Positions 24,901 through 37,899 of a stretch of 64,000 nucleotides of DNA are shown here, piece by piece (the stretch's first letter is position 1; every line of letters starts with the position of its first letter). The stretch is from Chaenocephalus aceratus (lineage: Eukaryota; Chordata; Actinopteri; Perciformes; Channichthyidae), in NCBI GenBank assembly GCA_023974075.1, contig CM043798.1:7530173-7594172 (forward strand), written 5' to 3'. Under the pieces are notes generated by a model. The model had not been told where the DNA came from. It made no database searches and saw only the letters and a list, made by a program, of their open reading frames with translations. The translations under genes and the position numbers were made by a program.

Positions 24901-27900
24901 AAATTGATCATGTTGTTGATAGTGCTATAGATGCGCTGCGAATAAAATTAGACTCTGTTGCTCCTTTGAAAAAGAAGAAAATAAAACAACATAGATTAGC
25001 TCCATGGCATAATGCCGAAACCCGCAAAATAAAGCAAAAGTCTAGACAACTTGAAAGGATATGGCGTTCCACTAAACTTGAAGAATCTCGTTTAAATTGG
25101 CATATTACTCTCAATGAATATAAGAAAGCACTGCGTAAAGCGAGAGCAGCCTACTACTCTTCATTAATAGATGAGAATAAGAATAATGCAAGATTTCTTT
25201 TCAGCACTGTAGCCAGGCTGACAGAGAGCCACAGCTCCATTGAGCCTTCTATTCCCTTAGCACTCAGTAGTAATGATTTTATGTGCTTTTTTAACGATAA
25301 AATTGTTACTCTTAGAAACAAAATTAATGACCTCTTGCCTTCGACCAGTATAGTATTATCAACAGCTCCCGGAAACGTAAGTTCTAATATTACACTAGAT
25401 AGTAAACTAGAATGCTTTTCAGCCATTAACCTTGAACAATTACATTCAATGATTCTCTCTTCTAAACCATCAACGTGCATGTTAGACCCAATTCCAACTA
25501 AGCTGTTGAAGGAAGTTTTTCCATTAATTAGCACTTCTTTATTAAATATTATGAATATGTCTTTATTATCAGGCTATGTTCCACAATCATTCAAAGTAGC
25601 AGTGATAAAACCGCTTCTTAAAAAGCACAACCTCGATCCAGAGGTTTTAGCCAACTATAGACCTATTTCTAATCTTCCGTTCCTCTCAAAAATTCTTGAG
25701 AAAGTGGTCGCAAAACAGCTGTGTGATTACTTAAAAAACAATGATTTATTTGAAGATTTTCAGTCTGGCTTTAGAACACATCATAGCACAGAGACAGCTC
25801 TGGTTAAAGTCACAAGTGATATTCTAATGGCCTCGGACAGGGGACTTGTCTCTATTCTTGTTTTGCTCGATCTTAGTGCTGCATTTGATACTATCGACCA
25901 TGATATCCTATTGCAAAGACTAGAGCACTTAGTTGGCATACAGGGAACTGCTTTAGGCTGGTTTAGGTCCTATCTATCTGAACGCTCTCAGTTTGTACGT
26001 GTTAACGATGAATCTTCCACGCAAACCAAAGTTAGCCATGGAGTGCCACAGGGCTCAGTGCTCGGACCTATTTTGTTCACATTATATATGCTTCCGTTAG
26101 GCAATATTATAAGGAATCATTCTGTAAACTTTCATTGTTATGCGGATGATACTCAACTATATTTATCAATCAAGCCTGATGAAATTAATCATCTAAATAA
26201 AATTCAAGACTGCCTTAAGGACTTAAAAACGTGGATGACCTTAAACTTTTTGATGTTAAACACGACCAAAACTGAAGTTATTGTACTTGGCCCGAAGAAT
26301 CTACGAAACAAATTATCTAAAGACATACTAACTATGGATGGCATTAATTTGGCCTCCAGTGAGACTGTAAGGAATCTTGGTGTTATATTTGATCAGGATT
26401 TATCCTTTAACGCCCACATAAAATCAATTTCAAGGACCGCCTACTTCCATCTACGTAACATTGCAAAAATCAGGCATATCTTGCCTCAAAACGATGCAGA
26501 GAAACTAGTCCATGAATTTGTTACTTCTAGGCTGGATTATTGTAACTCTTTATTATCAGGGAGTACCAAGAAGTCAATCAAGTCGCTTCAGCTGATTCAA
26601 AATGCTGCGGCTCGTGTACTAACCAGAGTTAGGAAAAGGGACCACATTACTCCTGTTCTGGCTGCCTTACACTGGCTCCCTATAGAACACAGGATAGAAT
26701 TTAAAATTCTTCTTCTCGCCTACAAAGCCCTTAATGGGCAGGCGCCATCTTACCTTAAAGAACTCATTATACCCTACTGTCCTACTAGGGCATTGCGTTC
26801 CAAGAATGCAGGGTTGTTGGTTGTTCCTAGAATCTTTAAAAGTACAATGGGAGCCAGAGCCTTTTCTTATCAAGCTCCACATTTGTGGAATCAGCTTCCA
26901 GTTTGTGTTCGGGCGGCAGACACCCTATCCGTTTTTAAGAGTGCGCTTAAGACCTTCCTTTTTGATAAAGCTTATAGTTAGGGCTGATTAGATTCAGCCC
27001 CTAGTTTTGCTGATATAGGCTTAGTTTGTCGGGGGACATCTTACTTCTTCCTTCTCTCTGTCTATACCCGTGTCCTCTCATGTTCCGATTAACCCAGCTT
27101 CCCCAAATGTCTTTCTTTTTGGTGTCTATATACGCTGGGATCCGGAGTCATGGATGATCCTGCGGTCCTGTGTCCTGGATCGCGAGCGCTGGATCTTGAG
27201 TCGTGGCTGTGGTCCTGGATCATAGGTCCTGGATGGATATCCTCGTGGATTCATCTTCCTATTATACACACATGCATTCCCAAACATCTGGACTACCTAT
27301 GTTGCAAATGTATTATCTTTTCAATTTACACACGGCATCTATTGCACGTCTGTCCGTCCTGGGAGAGGGATCCCTCCTCTGTTGCTCTCCCTGAGGTTTC
27401 TCCCATTTTTCCCTTTAAACTGGGTTTTCTTTGGAAGTTTTTCCTTGTACGATGTGAGGGTCTAAGGACAGAGGGTGTCGTATTGTCATACTGATATTCT
27501 GTACACACTGTGAAGACCACTGAGACAAATGTAACATTTGTGATATTGGGCTATATAAATAAACATTGATTGATTGATTGATTTGTTTTTGTCTTTTAGC
27601 TAATTAGCTGTAAACTCGAGGCACTGGCAGTTTAGTAGTGTGTTCATCACCAGTCACCACTCACTCACCTTCAAAATAAGCCAAGAAAAGCATAACATGG
27701 GACTTTAAAGTGGGCGGTGCTGCTACCTGTCTGTCTGAAGTGACTGCCGATGGCTGTCTGCACCGCTGTGCAGGAGACGGGGAGCATCGGAACTTCACAG
27801 TCTAATCTACCGACCTGATCTTTTTATTTTGTATTCAATCAATATATTTTTGGAAAGGGAAACTGTGCGCAAACAGCAGTAGATACAGTATATATTCATT

Positions 27901-30900
27901 TATTTATTTAAAAAAAGGGGGGGAAAAGGGCACTTTCTCTAGAGGAAGACAAAGGGCAGGGGCTCAAGCCCACTTTGATGTCTATGTGTGCACGTGCCTG
28001 CATGGCTACCATTAAAGTATACATGGTTTCAATAGTAAGTTCATATACTGAAAATTGTAGTTTTTCCTATGACGTTTTCCAGTGAGGTTAAGAGAAATTG
28101 GTTAGAAAAAGACATGGAGCTTATTTGTATTTGAAAATGGGACTATAACCAGTGACTCACCTCCTTCCAGTTGTGTGAGTAGTTGCTGAGGTCCTCACTG
28201 GGGTTGACACTGTGCTCTGAGATCACTGTGCTTTTGTCAGCACCCAGTAACTTCACCTGCAGCTGGTAGATGGAAGCATGCAGCTGACTCTCCTCGTACC
28301 TAACAAAATACAGATAATTACATCTTTTGTATCAAGAAATCATCTCACATTTGGCATGTATAAGAGTTGACAGGTGGCAGCCCATTGATTGCTGCCACTG
28401 CTGCCAGATATAGAATAAAAGAAGGATAACAATTGATTCTACAGGTCTGCAATCACTCATAGATTTCCAACTGACTTCCATGAAATGTAATCTGGTATTA
28501 GTATAACGGAAGCAGTATAGAACATACTCTTTTTTTCTTCTTAGCAGAAGCAATACAGTCATTATTAAATGAAAATGTTTATATCAATAAGTAAGTAAGT
28601 AAGCTTTTAAGTAAGTATGTAATCGATACTTGACCTTGGCGATAATGACCTGCTCCCAGCATATTACCCATTACTTTGTGAATAAAGTCAGGCTTTGTAC
28701 AGCAGAATAAATATACAATAAATGTTAAATAGTCCTATATGATTGTATACATGTATGCTTGTTTACGAGCAAACTATTTTATTTGTCAAAAGAGATATGC
28801 ACGTTTATGCTACAAACTAGTAAATTAGTCATATCATAACACTATCTTCTATATTATCTACACAAATACACACACTGCAAGCAGGACATGTGTACATGCC
28901 CAACATATTCAAACAGTCCATGAGGGAAGCCTAAATGGCACATTGTGTATGATTAACTTTGAAACACACACTACAGTGTCAGCTTCATGTGTAATAACAA
29001 GCTGATAAGACCACAGTGATACGTATTCACACATGGGTGGGTGAGGTGGGTGGTGGTGCTCATTAACCCACCAGTCTTGGATGAGGATTTCAGGCTGAAA
29101 CTCATCCAGCAGCTCATCCCACAATCCCTCTGCCTTCAGGTCCACTACCTGCTCCATGGTGAACCAGCTGAGGACCAGAGAGACAAGAGTCACATCACAA
29201 CATGCTCATTATTAATCATTACGTTTAAAATGATAGTATTTACCACTTATTTAGGGGGGAGGTAAACAAAAACCTGTGTGGTGTTGTAAGAAAGACATGC
29301 ATGACAAACTGGAAAGAGAAATCTGAGGTTTCTTTTACTTTATTTGAAAATATCAGCTTAGTTCTGATGGTTCTTGACTTATTGTCATACATTGCACTTA
29401 ATTAGCAGACAACCACATAAGCAACATCTAGAAAGTAAAATCTGCTACAAGTCAACAGCTTGCCTATAAAATAACATTTCACTGAAATAATTATACAGTG
29501 AGCAGGTATGTCTAAGAAACCAAATGCCATTTAGTTGTATCCAAAATATCTGGAAGCTTTTTAGAATAACATTTGTCCACAAGAGGAAGTTTGGATTGAC
29601 CTTGGTAATGTAATCCATTTATTTTAATTATGGCTTTATATGCACCAGTTCAATCTATTGATGTTGGATGATCATTGGTAATCACTGTTAAAAACATCTG
29701 CATGATTAACAGGGAGACACTCACCTGCATTGAGGTAATTCACAGACCACTGCACCTTCTGGGATTCCACTCATATCATAGGGGAGGACTTCCAGGCTCG
29801 TGGTCCAGTCACTGAAGTCGCCTATAAATTAAAAGAGATTTTTACTAAAACTGTTTTAAATGTCATTGTTGTCATTTGTAGCTAATTATGCCACTTTCTC
29901 CTGCCTCTCACCATCAGGTTGGAATCGTGGAGGTCCATGTGTTGGAAATTCAGGCAGATCAGGTTCAGGTGGAGGGGTGTCCTTACTCAATCCTGAGTAG
30001 GAAATGAGACAAAGAAACAACTGTTATTGGTACCACTCCTACTAAAGACACTGTAGTCACACTGTAATACTTCAAAGCCAAAGAATATATCTTTCCGACT
30101 GGTCTGGGTCACTGGGTGTGTCCAACTAAAGTATCACTCAGCAGCTCATAATGCTCACCAGGCTTGGAATTTCGTCATTTGGCCTTTGGTGTTACACATT
30201 TTTTCAAGGCGCAAAGGCCACATGCCAGGGCACAAAGGCCATTGAGGGAAACATTTGGATTTGGAGCTTACAAATAAATAACTTCACTTTTTTATAAGAA
30301 AAACACACGAATTACATGGAAAACAAATCACTTTTTTAATATCAATAATGTCAAACATGATATCATCATATAGGCCTATGCCTCCTTAGTATTACCGTAT
30401 ATAAAATGGTATGTTTTCCATAAACTACTTCTCCCATTCATAAATCAAAAATCAAATAAAAAAATAAAAAATTCTATTAATATGTAACAAATATATTCCA
30501 TTTCAGAGCAGAAGAAACAGCCTTCAAGGGTCAAACTCTGCACATACATCATTCAGCAGTGCACAGTGAAGTGTGTGTGCGCGCGCGTGTGTGTGTGTAC
30601 ACGAGAGTCTCTTTAATCAACTCCTCACAGCTCTGGTCAGAAACTGGACAAAAGTTAAACATATACAAACCACAGACTGTCATGGCGAATACAGTCGCTG
30701 CTTTAATTCTGTCTTTAGGACGTTGTTGTGAGTGTGGACGGAGCAGCTACAGGTTAGTTTAGCCTGATTGATCCATTCAGAAAACACGCATTTTAATTCA
30801 TGTTTTTTTACTAACCGGTATCAGTATTTAGTTACTTCTGCATCATTTTGAAACGTGTATTACAATTAAATCACGGTAAAATATTATGTTGATTTTGTCG

Positions 30901-32153
30901 TAGTTGGTTTCCACCACAGTATTTACATGGAAATAAGCCCCGCCCCCTCTCCAGCGCGTCCTGTTTGAATGACAGGAGTAAACACAGCTGACAGCCGCGG
31001 TGAAACTCCAGCGGTTAGAGCGATGAGAATATTCGCATCATGTCCGTTGTGAACGCAGCATAATGCAGTTCAGAAAACACTGTTTTAGCAACTTGTCGCT
31101 TTTAAAGCAACTTCGAGATTTTAACAGTATCAGGGGCACACAGGCCATGGTGGCCGTAGGACGTACAATTATTTGTGGGGCATAACGGCCAGACCGAGGG
31201 TCTACGACGGCCATGGCCGTAATGGCCGCCGTGAAAATCCTACCCTGATGCTCACGTCAGCATTTTGAGACACTTCCAGTGAATACATGTTTTATAACGT
31301 TCAAGGTTCAATGCTAGTTTATTTGTATAGCACATTGTAAGACACACAGGCAATTCAAAGTGCTTCACATAAGCATTCAACACATAATAATAAAAAACAA
31401 AACAAACCAAAAAAAGACAATTAATAAAAGCGATAAAATACTGGCTGCAACTAAAAGTGCAACGATAAGGCACGGTTAAAGGTTTAAAAAGCTGCATTAA
31501 AAATAAAGGTTTTCACCCTTGATTTAACAAAGAAAAACAGGGTTGGGGCGGACCTCAGCATTTGTTCCAAGCTTGTGGTGCATAAAAACTCAAATACAAA
31601 CTAAAAGCTGCTTATTTAAGCTGATAATTAATAATTTTAGTAAATAGGCCACAATGTAAATAACTGTAGACCCTAAAGAAGAATTGATGAATTTGCAAAC
31701 CAAACCAAGAAAAGCAATAAGTCATGAGTATAGTTTTGCATCACAGCAGGTATTCATGTTGCACAAAGCTGCCCAATGATGCTGAAAACATCTATGAGGA
31801 AGCCTGTCCCTTATTGGCTGAATTGTACACTGAATAAACTGAAACTACTGCAGGATCAAACTTTGGAAGCTACTTGGAAACACCCATTCTCAAGTTGTTA
31901 CTGTAACAAGTGAGCTACGTAGCCTAAATTAACATGTGTATCAGTATCCTAGTATGGAACTTCGATCAACTCAATGAAAACTCCCTGGACAGTCATGTTT
32001 GGACAGTGTTGTGTTACCGTGAGGTGAAGGGTTCTTCAGTAAATTCCTCCCCAGCGGTCTGGCGTCAAACACTGACTTCCAGTCAAGGCTGCCGGGCATC
32101 GGTGCGCCTTGCAGGCTCCACTCAGACTCACATCTCTGCTTCCACTCAGACAT
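21981..32153 (-). CDS. nccrp1: NCCRP1, non-specific cytotoxic cell receptor protein 1 homologue (FBA-domain protein)
   Basis: Six coding exons on the minus strand join in phase to 696 nt, giving 231 aa plus TAG: 32153-32018, 29992-29912, 29821-29725, 29167-29072, 28299-28161 and 22127-21981. All junctions are GT-AG. Translation starts at the ATG at 32153 ([10 protein letters not shown]). Exon 1 ends in the FBA-domain opening motif [11 protein letters not shown]. Exon 2 is proline-rich ([11 protein letters not shown]), a feature described for fish NCCRP-1. Exon 3 has [16 protein letters not shown], exon 4 [17 protein letters not shown], exon 5 [14 protein letters not shown], and exon 6 the conserved [17 protein letters not shown]. 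The family lacks an F-box but keeps the F-box-associated, sugar-binding fold. In fish it was described as a receptor on non-specific cytotoxic cells; in mammals it appears intracellular. No signal peptide or membrane span is seen here. Intron 5 (6 kb) and intron 1 (2 kb) are swollen by transposons. Confidence 0.92.
23994..27583 (+). mobile_element. L2-type LINE, copy 2, with intact ORF2
   Basis: This copy carries an uninterrupted ORF2, a 3' UTR (26982-27563) and a short (TTGA)n tail at about 27566-27583. It is nearly identical to copy 1 (783-4861) wherever they overlap. ORF1 is absent and the 5' truncation point is not resolved; it lies between about 23740 and 23994. It is transcribed opposite to nccrp1, in whose intron 5 it sits. 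A possible target duplication (ATTTGTTTTTG near 23998 and 27581) may be coincidental. Confidence 0.9.
24000..26981 (+). CDS. L2 LINE ORF2 polyprotein: AP endonuclease plus reverse transcriptase
   Basis: A 993-codon frame without interruption. Endonuclease motifs in order: GLLNIRSL near residue 35, TETWL near 65, [10 protein letters not shown] near 95, TVYRAPG near 145, VGDFNIH near 174 and [10 protein letters not shown] near 238. Reverse-transcriptase motifs: [36 protein letters not shown] and the catalytic [10 protein letters not shown] near 713. The protein would nick target DNA and prime cDNA synthesis on it. The open frame follows a TAA at 23991-23993 and has no early ATG, so the true start is unknown; ORF2 in this clade is probably translated by reinitiation. 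The lack of ORF1 and a 5' UTR argues against autonomous activity, but the reading frame has had little time to decay. Confidence 0.92.
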   Translation: MFLNKKPNRGVIHNNLIKVNVTTTTVQQNRKIKCGLLNIRSLASKAILVNDLISDYNIDICCLTETWLRHEEYVSINEATPPSHVNTHIARGTGRGGGVAAIFDSSLLINTKPKCNYTSFESLVFSLTHPTWKTLQPILFVTVYRAPGPYSEFLSEFSEFLSTLVLKTDKVIIVGDFNIHVDDDKNSLTVAFNSILDSVGFCQSVNKPTHCYNHTLDLVLTYGIEIEQLLVEPHNPALSDHFLVTFEVLLRDYKALVKSSCSRNLSVSAIATFKEEIQPILNSIACLHVGEETYTKCTPPQIDHVVDSAIDALRIKLDSVAPLKKKKIKQHRLAPWHNAETRKIKQKSRQLERIWRSTKLEESRLNWHITLNEYKKALRKARAAYYSSLIDENKNNARFLFSTVARLTESHSSIEPSIPLALSSNDFMCFFNDKIVTLRNKINDLLPSTSIVLSTAPGNVSSNITLDSKLECFSAINLEQLHSMILSSKPSTCMLDPIPTKLLKEVFPLISTSLLNIMNMSLLSGYVPQSFKVAVIKPLLKKHNLDPEVLANYRPISNLPFLSKILEKVVAKQLCDYLKNNDLFEDFQSGFRTHHSTETALVKVTSDILMASDRGLVSILVLLDLSAAFDTIDHDILLQRLEHLVGIQGTALGWFRSYLSERSQFVRVNDESSTQTKVSHGVPQGSVLGPILFTLYMLPLGNIIRNHSVNFHCYADDTQLYLSIKPDEINHLNKIQDCLKDLKTWMTLNFLMLNTTKTEVIVLGPKNLRNKLSKDILTMDGINLASSETVRNLGVIFDQDLSFNAHIKSISRTAYFHLRNIAKIRHILPQNDAEKLVHEFVTSRLDYCNSLLSGSTKKSIKSLQLIQNAAARVLTRVRKRDHITPVLAALHWLPIEHRIEFKILLLAYKALNGQAPSYLKELIIPYCPTRALRSKNAGLLVVPRIFKSTMGARAFSYQAPHLWNQLPVCVRAADTLSVFKSALKTFLFDKAYS
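30159..31247. mobile_element. hAT element in nccrp1 intron 1
   Basis: The element starts CAGGCTTGGAATTTCGTC. Its right end, reverse-complemented, starts CAGGGTAGGATTTTCACGG, giving CAGGG-type hAT termini. The 8-bp duplication ATGCTCAC flanks it at 30151-30158 and 31248-31255. The interior has subterminal GGCC-rich blocks (AAAGGCCA, ATGGCCGTAATGGCC) and a GC-richer core at 30900-31080, but no transposase frame. Confidence 0.88.
31306..31570 (-). mobile_element. LINE 3'-end fragment
   Basis: On the minus strand this reads AAGCACTTTGAATTGCC followed by TATACAAATAAACTAG, the typical 3' end of a common teleost LINE family. It has no coding content. The fragment sits next to the hAT element in nccrp1 intron 1. 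Confidence 0.55.
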
Positions 32154-35100
32154 GGTGTTGAATAGAGACTGTGTAATTCTGATTCATCCAGGAAGTCTGT
32201 GAGTATTTGTATTCTAGTCTGTAATCTACGCCACACCCCAGTGTTGCAATGGAAGCAAGGCAATGCATTGCACGCTGCTGCCTAACCTCTTAAAGCCACA
32301 GTAGTTAAATCATTTAAACACGCTTTCAATAGGAGTCACTACTGTATGGAACATTCTTATTATACATCCATGGTATGGAAACCATACAGCTCCATCCATA
32401 AAAACCAATGGGTTTTACATTGGATTTTGGGAACAATGCAGAAAATAATATCTGTAGTGGCAAACACACATTCATGATACTTACACGTTTTGTTCAGCAT
32501 GATAATAAATCTACACATATTAACACAACTACACTTGTAGCCTACAGGGGATTGTTGTTGACTTGTTAGCATCTGGTTAGCTATGCGCTAACGGATATAA
32601 TACAGCTGTTTGTACAACAAGTGTGGAGAGTTCTCTCCTGTCTCTGATACTGCTCAGGTGAGGTAAAGGACTCTCTGAGTGTTTAGATACTTAAGTTATC
32701 TCAGTGGGTCCAAACGGTTTGATCACGATTTATGTAAACACATATTTCCAAGGCACACCGTTATAGATATATAAAAAATAAATGAAAAACAGGTATGAAA
32801 TCTTTCCAATTCATACTATGACAGTAAAACAAAAACAGCTTAAAAGGGGGGTGATTTGTAAAATATGAATAAAGAAAAAGAAAATCTGTATACAGTTCTG
32901 TTTCATATGGGTGTTGAAAGATGTATCCATAGATCTAATCTCTTAATTTTGCCTTCAAAGTACACCAGATTGATGCTTTTAATTTCAATATTTTAAAAAA
33001 AGAATCTTCGCGGACCAGGATATTATCCACATCCCACTGAAATTATGTTTACATGGATAGGGCACTAAATACAATTTGCACACTTTTTATCTCAATATGT
33101 TTCTGTTTTCATGCCACAACGAGTCATAGGTGCAACACTCTATAATACTGAAGATAAAACAGGTGACTAATGAGTCCACATTTCATCATCTCTCTCTTCC
33201 CTTTGCATTCTATCTGCCTCTCTGTAATGAAACTCAAAAGAACATGTGTAAAAACAAATACAAGGCTTTTTTCCTGTAACACCAATCAGTTCATAAAAAA
33301 TACCATTATTTTACTTCTCTGTTTATCTATCAATAGCTATATCATTGTTTTCTCCCATATTTAAAGCAATTGAGGAAAAGTATAAAGCTTTATATCCAAT
33401 AGTCTTAGTCCGTGGGGCTCCACAGAGTTAATTTGAAAGTTATACACCAGAAAACAAGTCAAGTATTTGAATTGGAACTCTATTCTTTCTTTTCTTAGAA
33501 TATCATTACAATGACAATGTTATAGATCCCTGAACACACCTTATCACTTATAGAGTGACATCGGCCAGCGTATTGTTTTGTTCCTAGGAACCCCATAGTA
33601 ACGACATTATATAGATACTACAGCCCTGAACTTTGCACACATCAATGTACCGAATGCTTTCATAGGCAGGGGACATTTATTGCACTCAAAATGCAAGCTT
33701 TATCTTTTGAAATGTAAATATTTGACATTTACAAAGTCAAACCTATATATATTTAATTCTGTATGTTTTATTTTCAGAATGTTATCTGTTAATAGAATAC
33801 ATAGAAGCTCTGACGAAATAGAGATGAACAACTTTGATCTTTGATGACATAAGGTGTGTGTCGTTTATTTACACAGCTAACAACCATTGAGACAAACGTT
33901 GGAAACCATAACTACCCACAATGCATGTCACTCTCCAACTGTAACAATGTAGTAAGAAGGTAAAACAGATAAGGCTCATAAGATAAAAGCATGTTTACTG
34001 CAGACAATGGGGCATTATGTGCACTTGTGATTTTATTGCCATATCAACATAGTTGTGATGTGTGAGCTCATTAATACAAAATAGTAACATCGCTCAATTG
34101 TAAACAACATAAACAGTATAAAACAGATACGTGACATCACTACCCATACAGTACAACATGAGGCGAGCTTCCCGCTGCAGTGGAAACGCGCCATTAGTTC
34201 CTGTCCCCCGCTGACAGGTTTTCAAACCAGAAAGTTATTATTGTGGGGACATATGGATGCTCTCCCCTTCTGCTTAATGAAACTTCACCAAACCTTCCCC
34301 TCTTTTACTGGTACTGTATTTGTACTGTAGCTACTTCTATATATTTTTAGGATTGTAAAGATGACTGTGCCTTCATCAGCTTTATCTGGTCCGACTGTAA
34401 ACTGTGTTACTGAGCCGATCCTGTCATCCCAGACTTCCCAGTATACAGTACGTACGGTGTCTTGCCATTCATTTACACATGGCTGGTGATCTGCATTGAC
34501 ATGATTGTTCAATTAGAAATCAGGTTTGTTTTTTTATTCAGCAAGGTCACAGGATCAACACAGCAGATCTTCAAATGTCTCCCCCTTGTGGATTATAGCT
34601 GTATGTTTGACAGTGCAGACAGTAAACTCAACTTCGACCTGCAACATATTGGTAAAATGTCTACATTACAGTGTGTTACAAGCCTGCTACTGCCAATCGG
34701 CTTCTTGCACCTCACATGAAGATGTAGAAAGCTCCAACATAATAAAGTCATGGCTGTTTGCTGACATCAGGACAGAACATCTACACACCTTCCATCACAG
34801 ACTGCAACTCATGTGTCCAGACTTAAACAGATATTTTAAATAAATCACTCTCTATTGCCTAATGTTTTGGTTTTGTACTTGCTGGTTGAATGCACTTTAG
34901 ATTTGAATAAAACTGTGATGCATGATACCCTAAACGGCTATGCATAGTTTATAGAATGGGATTGGAACCTTAAAGAGAATGATATAAATAAATAATATGG
35001 ACTAAGCAAATAAAACGCCTGGCAATAAAACAATTTACTGTGGAAAAAGATAAATGAATTAGCAACAGCCGATGACAGATACACTAAATGCGGGCTATCC

Positions 35101-37490
35101 TTTGGCTTTTTTAACTAATCTTTAAATTGTTGAAATATGTTTTATAAAATAATCTTAGTTGTGTGTTATCTTCAATTCAATAAGTGTTACCCAAATTAAA
35201 AAAAACAAAGCTACTGCATAGTTGAATTATTGTAGATTGTGAGTATACCTTCTATCAGTGTCTGTTTGCTTGGCTAACTCTGTACAACATTTGAATGCTA
35301 AGAATGAATAATGTGGATTCTTTGTATGCTTTAACCACTGGGAAGTTTTAAGGCTGGGACCTGAGGAAAAAAAGTGTCTTCCAATTTCCTTTTTTTGTGA
35401 TTTCCTACCTATTTAGGGTTAAAAAAACATCTTGCAATTTAGACTTTTTTTATTTTATTTTATTTTAAAAATGTTTCAGTATGTCCACTGTAGAGGACGT
35501 CGGGACCATATTAGTTTGAAAAGACAGCCAAAATTAACAGATAGACTATGTAACATATTATGGTTATAGAGTGATATTAATACAATAATACATTCACCTT
35601 TATTTAAAACATAAATAAGTAATTGATCTGAACATTGCTGTTTATTTGGTCACTAAAAAACTAGTTTGGTTTTTGGTGAATCTTTCCAGATCTTCAAAGA
35701 CTTTGTAATCGATGTAGTGGGAAAGTACCTCATCACTGTAGGGTCATCTTGACTAGTTTATGGATGTGGTCTCCATTTGACCTGCTCACAGAAACAAGGC
35801 TTGCATTCCTGAGGCAATTCTCATTTGTCATGGCTCCACTTAAAATAAAAACAACAATAAGACATACGTGCTACTCTTGGCCCACAGGGCTCTCATCACC
35901 TGAGAGCTCAACATCTTAATCTCCCTGAACTATCTGGTACAGAAAATGTCTGCTTCAGTTCCGTCTCCTGCAACAATATTGAGTCATAAAGTCCATGAAG
36001 ACGGTCCTGACGTCCACTAGAATAGACATTTATAAAAGGGCTGTTATTTGAAAACTTGAATTATTTAATTGCTTTCAGAACCAATTATATAGTTCCTCAC
36101 ATGTTAATACACAAGAACATGTATGATTTTCATGGTAAATATTACAATTATTCAACAATATTTGAATTCTCCTCCTGCTTCTATAACATTTTGTGTTTGG
36201 TATGCCAGCCATTTTGGATGAAAAGAAAGAGGAACTTCCCAGCATGCAATTTTAACCAATGACATATCGCTGGAAAGACCAGGATGTCCTCTGTGCAGCA
36301 CATCAGGGACTGATAGAGTAGCTCAAAAGAGTCAAAGGAGATGCATGTTTCAATGGGCTGGGTCCCAGGAGGTTAATGTCTTTACACAATAAGGTAAAGA
36401 CAATTGAAATGCAGTTGTAGCCCCATTCATGCCACACACAAAATAAATGATCATAACCAAATAGTTTTTTTTTGTATTTAAAAGAAATAGAATAGAATAA
36501 TACAGTCAAATAGGCAATACAAAAGAACAAAGTAGTTAAAAATGATGACAAATGTAAGAAGCTGCAGCAGATGGATGTTTTACATATTGAAAACTGCACA
36601 TACAGCTTGATGTTATGAAGGTTAATTTATAGTTCAGCTGTCCATCATGACATAAGAAGGAGGCAGAGCCCGAGTCAGGAGGGTGAATGTGTGGCAGAGA
36701 GCCAGAGAGGCAGCAGGGGGCAGCAGACACTGTCCACAGAGCCAACTGCTGCAGAAAACACCCTCTGCCATAGGAACACGGTTCTTAATTCATACACAGA
36801 GTACACAACAGCGGGGGGCGTACTACATTAAAATGCAAAAGTGTTGCTGTTAGAGTTTTTGATTGTGCAAAAGTAGGACAGCTGAGTCGCAAAGTTGTGA
36901 AACAGACATTCAGTAATATGATCTCAGCTTCCAATAGTTAGACATGTGTTACTGTACTGTACTGACAGGTGTTTACAAAATGTAGACTGTCGTGTAGACT
37001 TCTTAAACCCTAAGGATCAGTGGCAGTAACAGAGTCTGTTTTTAATGTTTTGTAGCTGCTCAACGCCATTAAAATTAAAAAGTAATACAACAAGTAGCAT
37101 ATGTGTGGAGACTGCTCTATTTATATTGCAACAATTACAACCTGAGGCTTATTTACTTGAAAACTGTTTTGAGCACTTCATTGCAGACATATATGGTGTG
37201 ATAAATCCCCCACCTGTTTATGTCAGTATGCAGTTGGCACACCTGTTGTCTACCCTCGTGCTCTTGTGCATTGTGGGTTTACTGACCACTGTTTGTTGAA
37301 GGACAGTGTCAGCATCAGCCTGTTCATTGGACAGCTGTGAGGAGTACCACCTGCTTTACGTTGATGAAGAAGAATCCTCTCTGTGAGGGAATCATTTTGT
37401 CTTTACTCCTAGATATTTAACCTTATTACCTGTTGACGTTAATAACCAACCAATATTCTGTTATCTCCTTTAAGGAATGTGCTTCAGCAC
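32154..37490. other. Gene-free stretch upstream of nccrp1
   Basis: Presumably contains the nccrp1 promoter near its right-hand start (32154-32700), but no TATA box or initiator can be assigned. The remainder is AT-rich with short chance frames. I recognise no exon, RNA gene or complete transposon. Confidence 0.45.
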
Positions 37491-37494
37491 TTAA

Positions 37495-37862
37495 AGGTGG
37501 GGTAGGTAAGTTTGAGAAACCGGCTCGAGATCGCTAGAATTTGAAAATACACAACCGGAAGAAATCTGCCACTTCCTTACAGAGCCCCTCCTCCAACACA
37601 CACGAACGCGCACATGACCAATGAGGGCACGAGATAAGTTTGTGCCCCGATGAGAGGCTGACAGGCAGGTAGGCCATCCAATCCGTTTAGCCGGCCCGGC
37701 TGTACTTTTTACAGTATTACGGCTTCTACAGATGACATTTTTTTATGGATTTTTTGTCAAAGCACTTCAGATATTCATTGCTATCAGGATGTTAAGAGCA
37801 TTCCATGGAATATAACAAAAAGTGTATCTCGAGCCGGTTTCTGAAACTTACCTACCCCACCT
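37495..37862. mobile_element. TTAA-flanked MITE, copy 1
   Basis: The ends AGGTGGGGTAGG and CCTACCCCACCT are inverted repeats that extend as GAAACCGGCTCGAGAT and its complement. TTAA flanks both sides (37491-37494 and 37863-37866). The unit is 368 bp and non-coding. It belongs to a four-copy family in this window, with the same orientation as the copies at 55873 and 60835. Confidence 0.9.
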
Positions 37863-37899
37863 TTAAGTGTCAGTTGTATGGCCTGATGGGGGGGTTTAC

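Larger units (their letters stand above)
22984..27704. mobile_element. TTAA-flanked element nested in the hAT and interrupted by L2 copy 2
   Basis: The left boundary is TTAA (22980-22983) followed by AGGTCCCATGTCATTTC. The right boundary is CATAACATGGGACT followed by TTAA (27705-27708). The ends are imperfect inverted repeats. The same AGGTxxCC layout with TTAA flanks occurs at 40462-42201 and 59439-60330. About 23050-23270 it contains sequence also present in the hAT element at 15567-16307, so further nesting or shared ancestry is likely. TTAA target sites suggest a piggyBac-type element, but no transposase is seen. Confidence 0.7.
22813..28000. mobile_element. Outer hAT element hosting nested insertions in nccrp1 intron 5
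   Basis: The left end is CAGGGACGTGCACAGACAT. The right end, reverse-complemented, is CAGGCACGTGCACACATAG. The 8-bp duplication CATGGCTA flanks it at 22805-22812 and 28001-28008. Its own sequence is short: both ends carry a GGGCAC/CTCAAG block next to A- and G-rich runs. Most of the 5.2 kb is later insertions. No hAT transposase frame remains. Confidence 0.85.
22773..28030. repeat. 21-bp tandem repeat split by a hAT insertion
   Basis: Units of the form ATTAAAGTATACATGGYTACC lie at 22773-22793 and 22794-22812, and continue at 28009-28030 after the inserted element. Removing the insertion and one copy of its 8-bp target duplication restores an array of nearly three units, which independently confirms the element's boundaries. 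Confidence 0.85.

Noticed and set aside
23998..27591. ATTTGTTTTTG at both sides of L2 copy 2 as its target-site duplication
   Set aside because: The left copy lies at the very start of the ORF2 region and the motif is low complexity, so it cannot be distinguished from chance.
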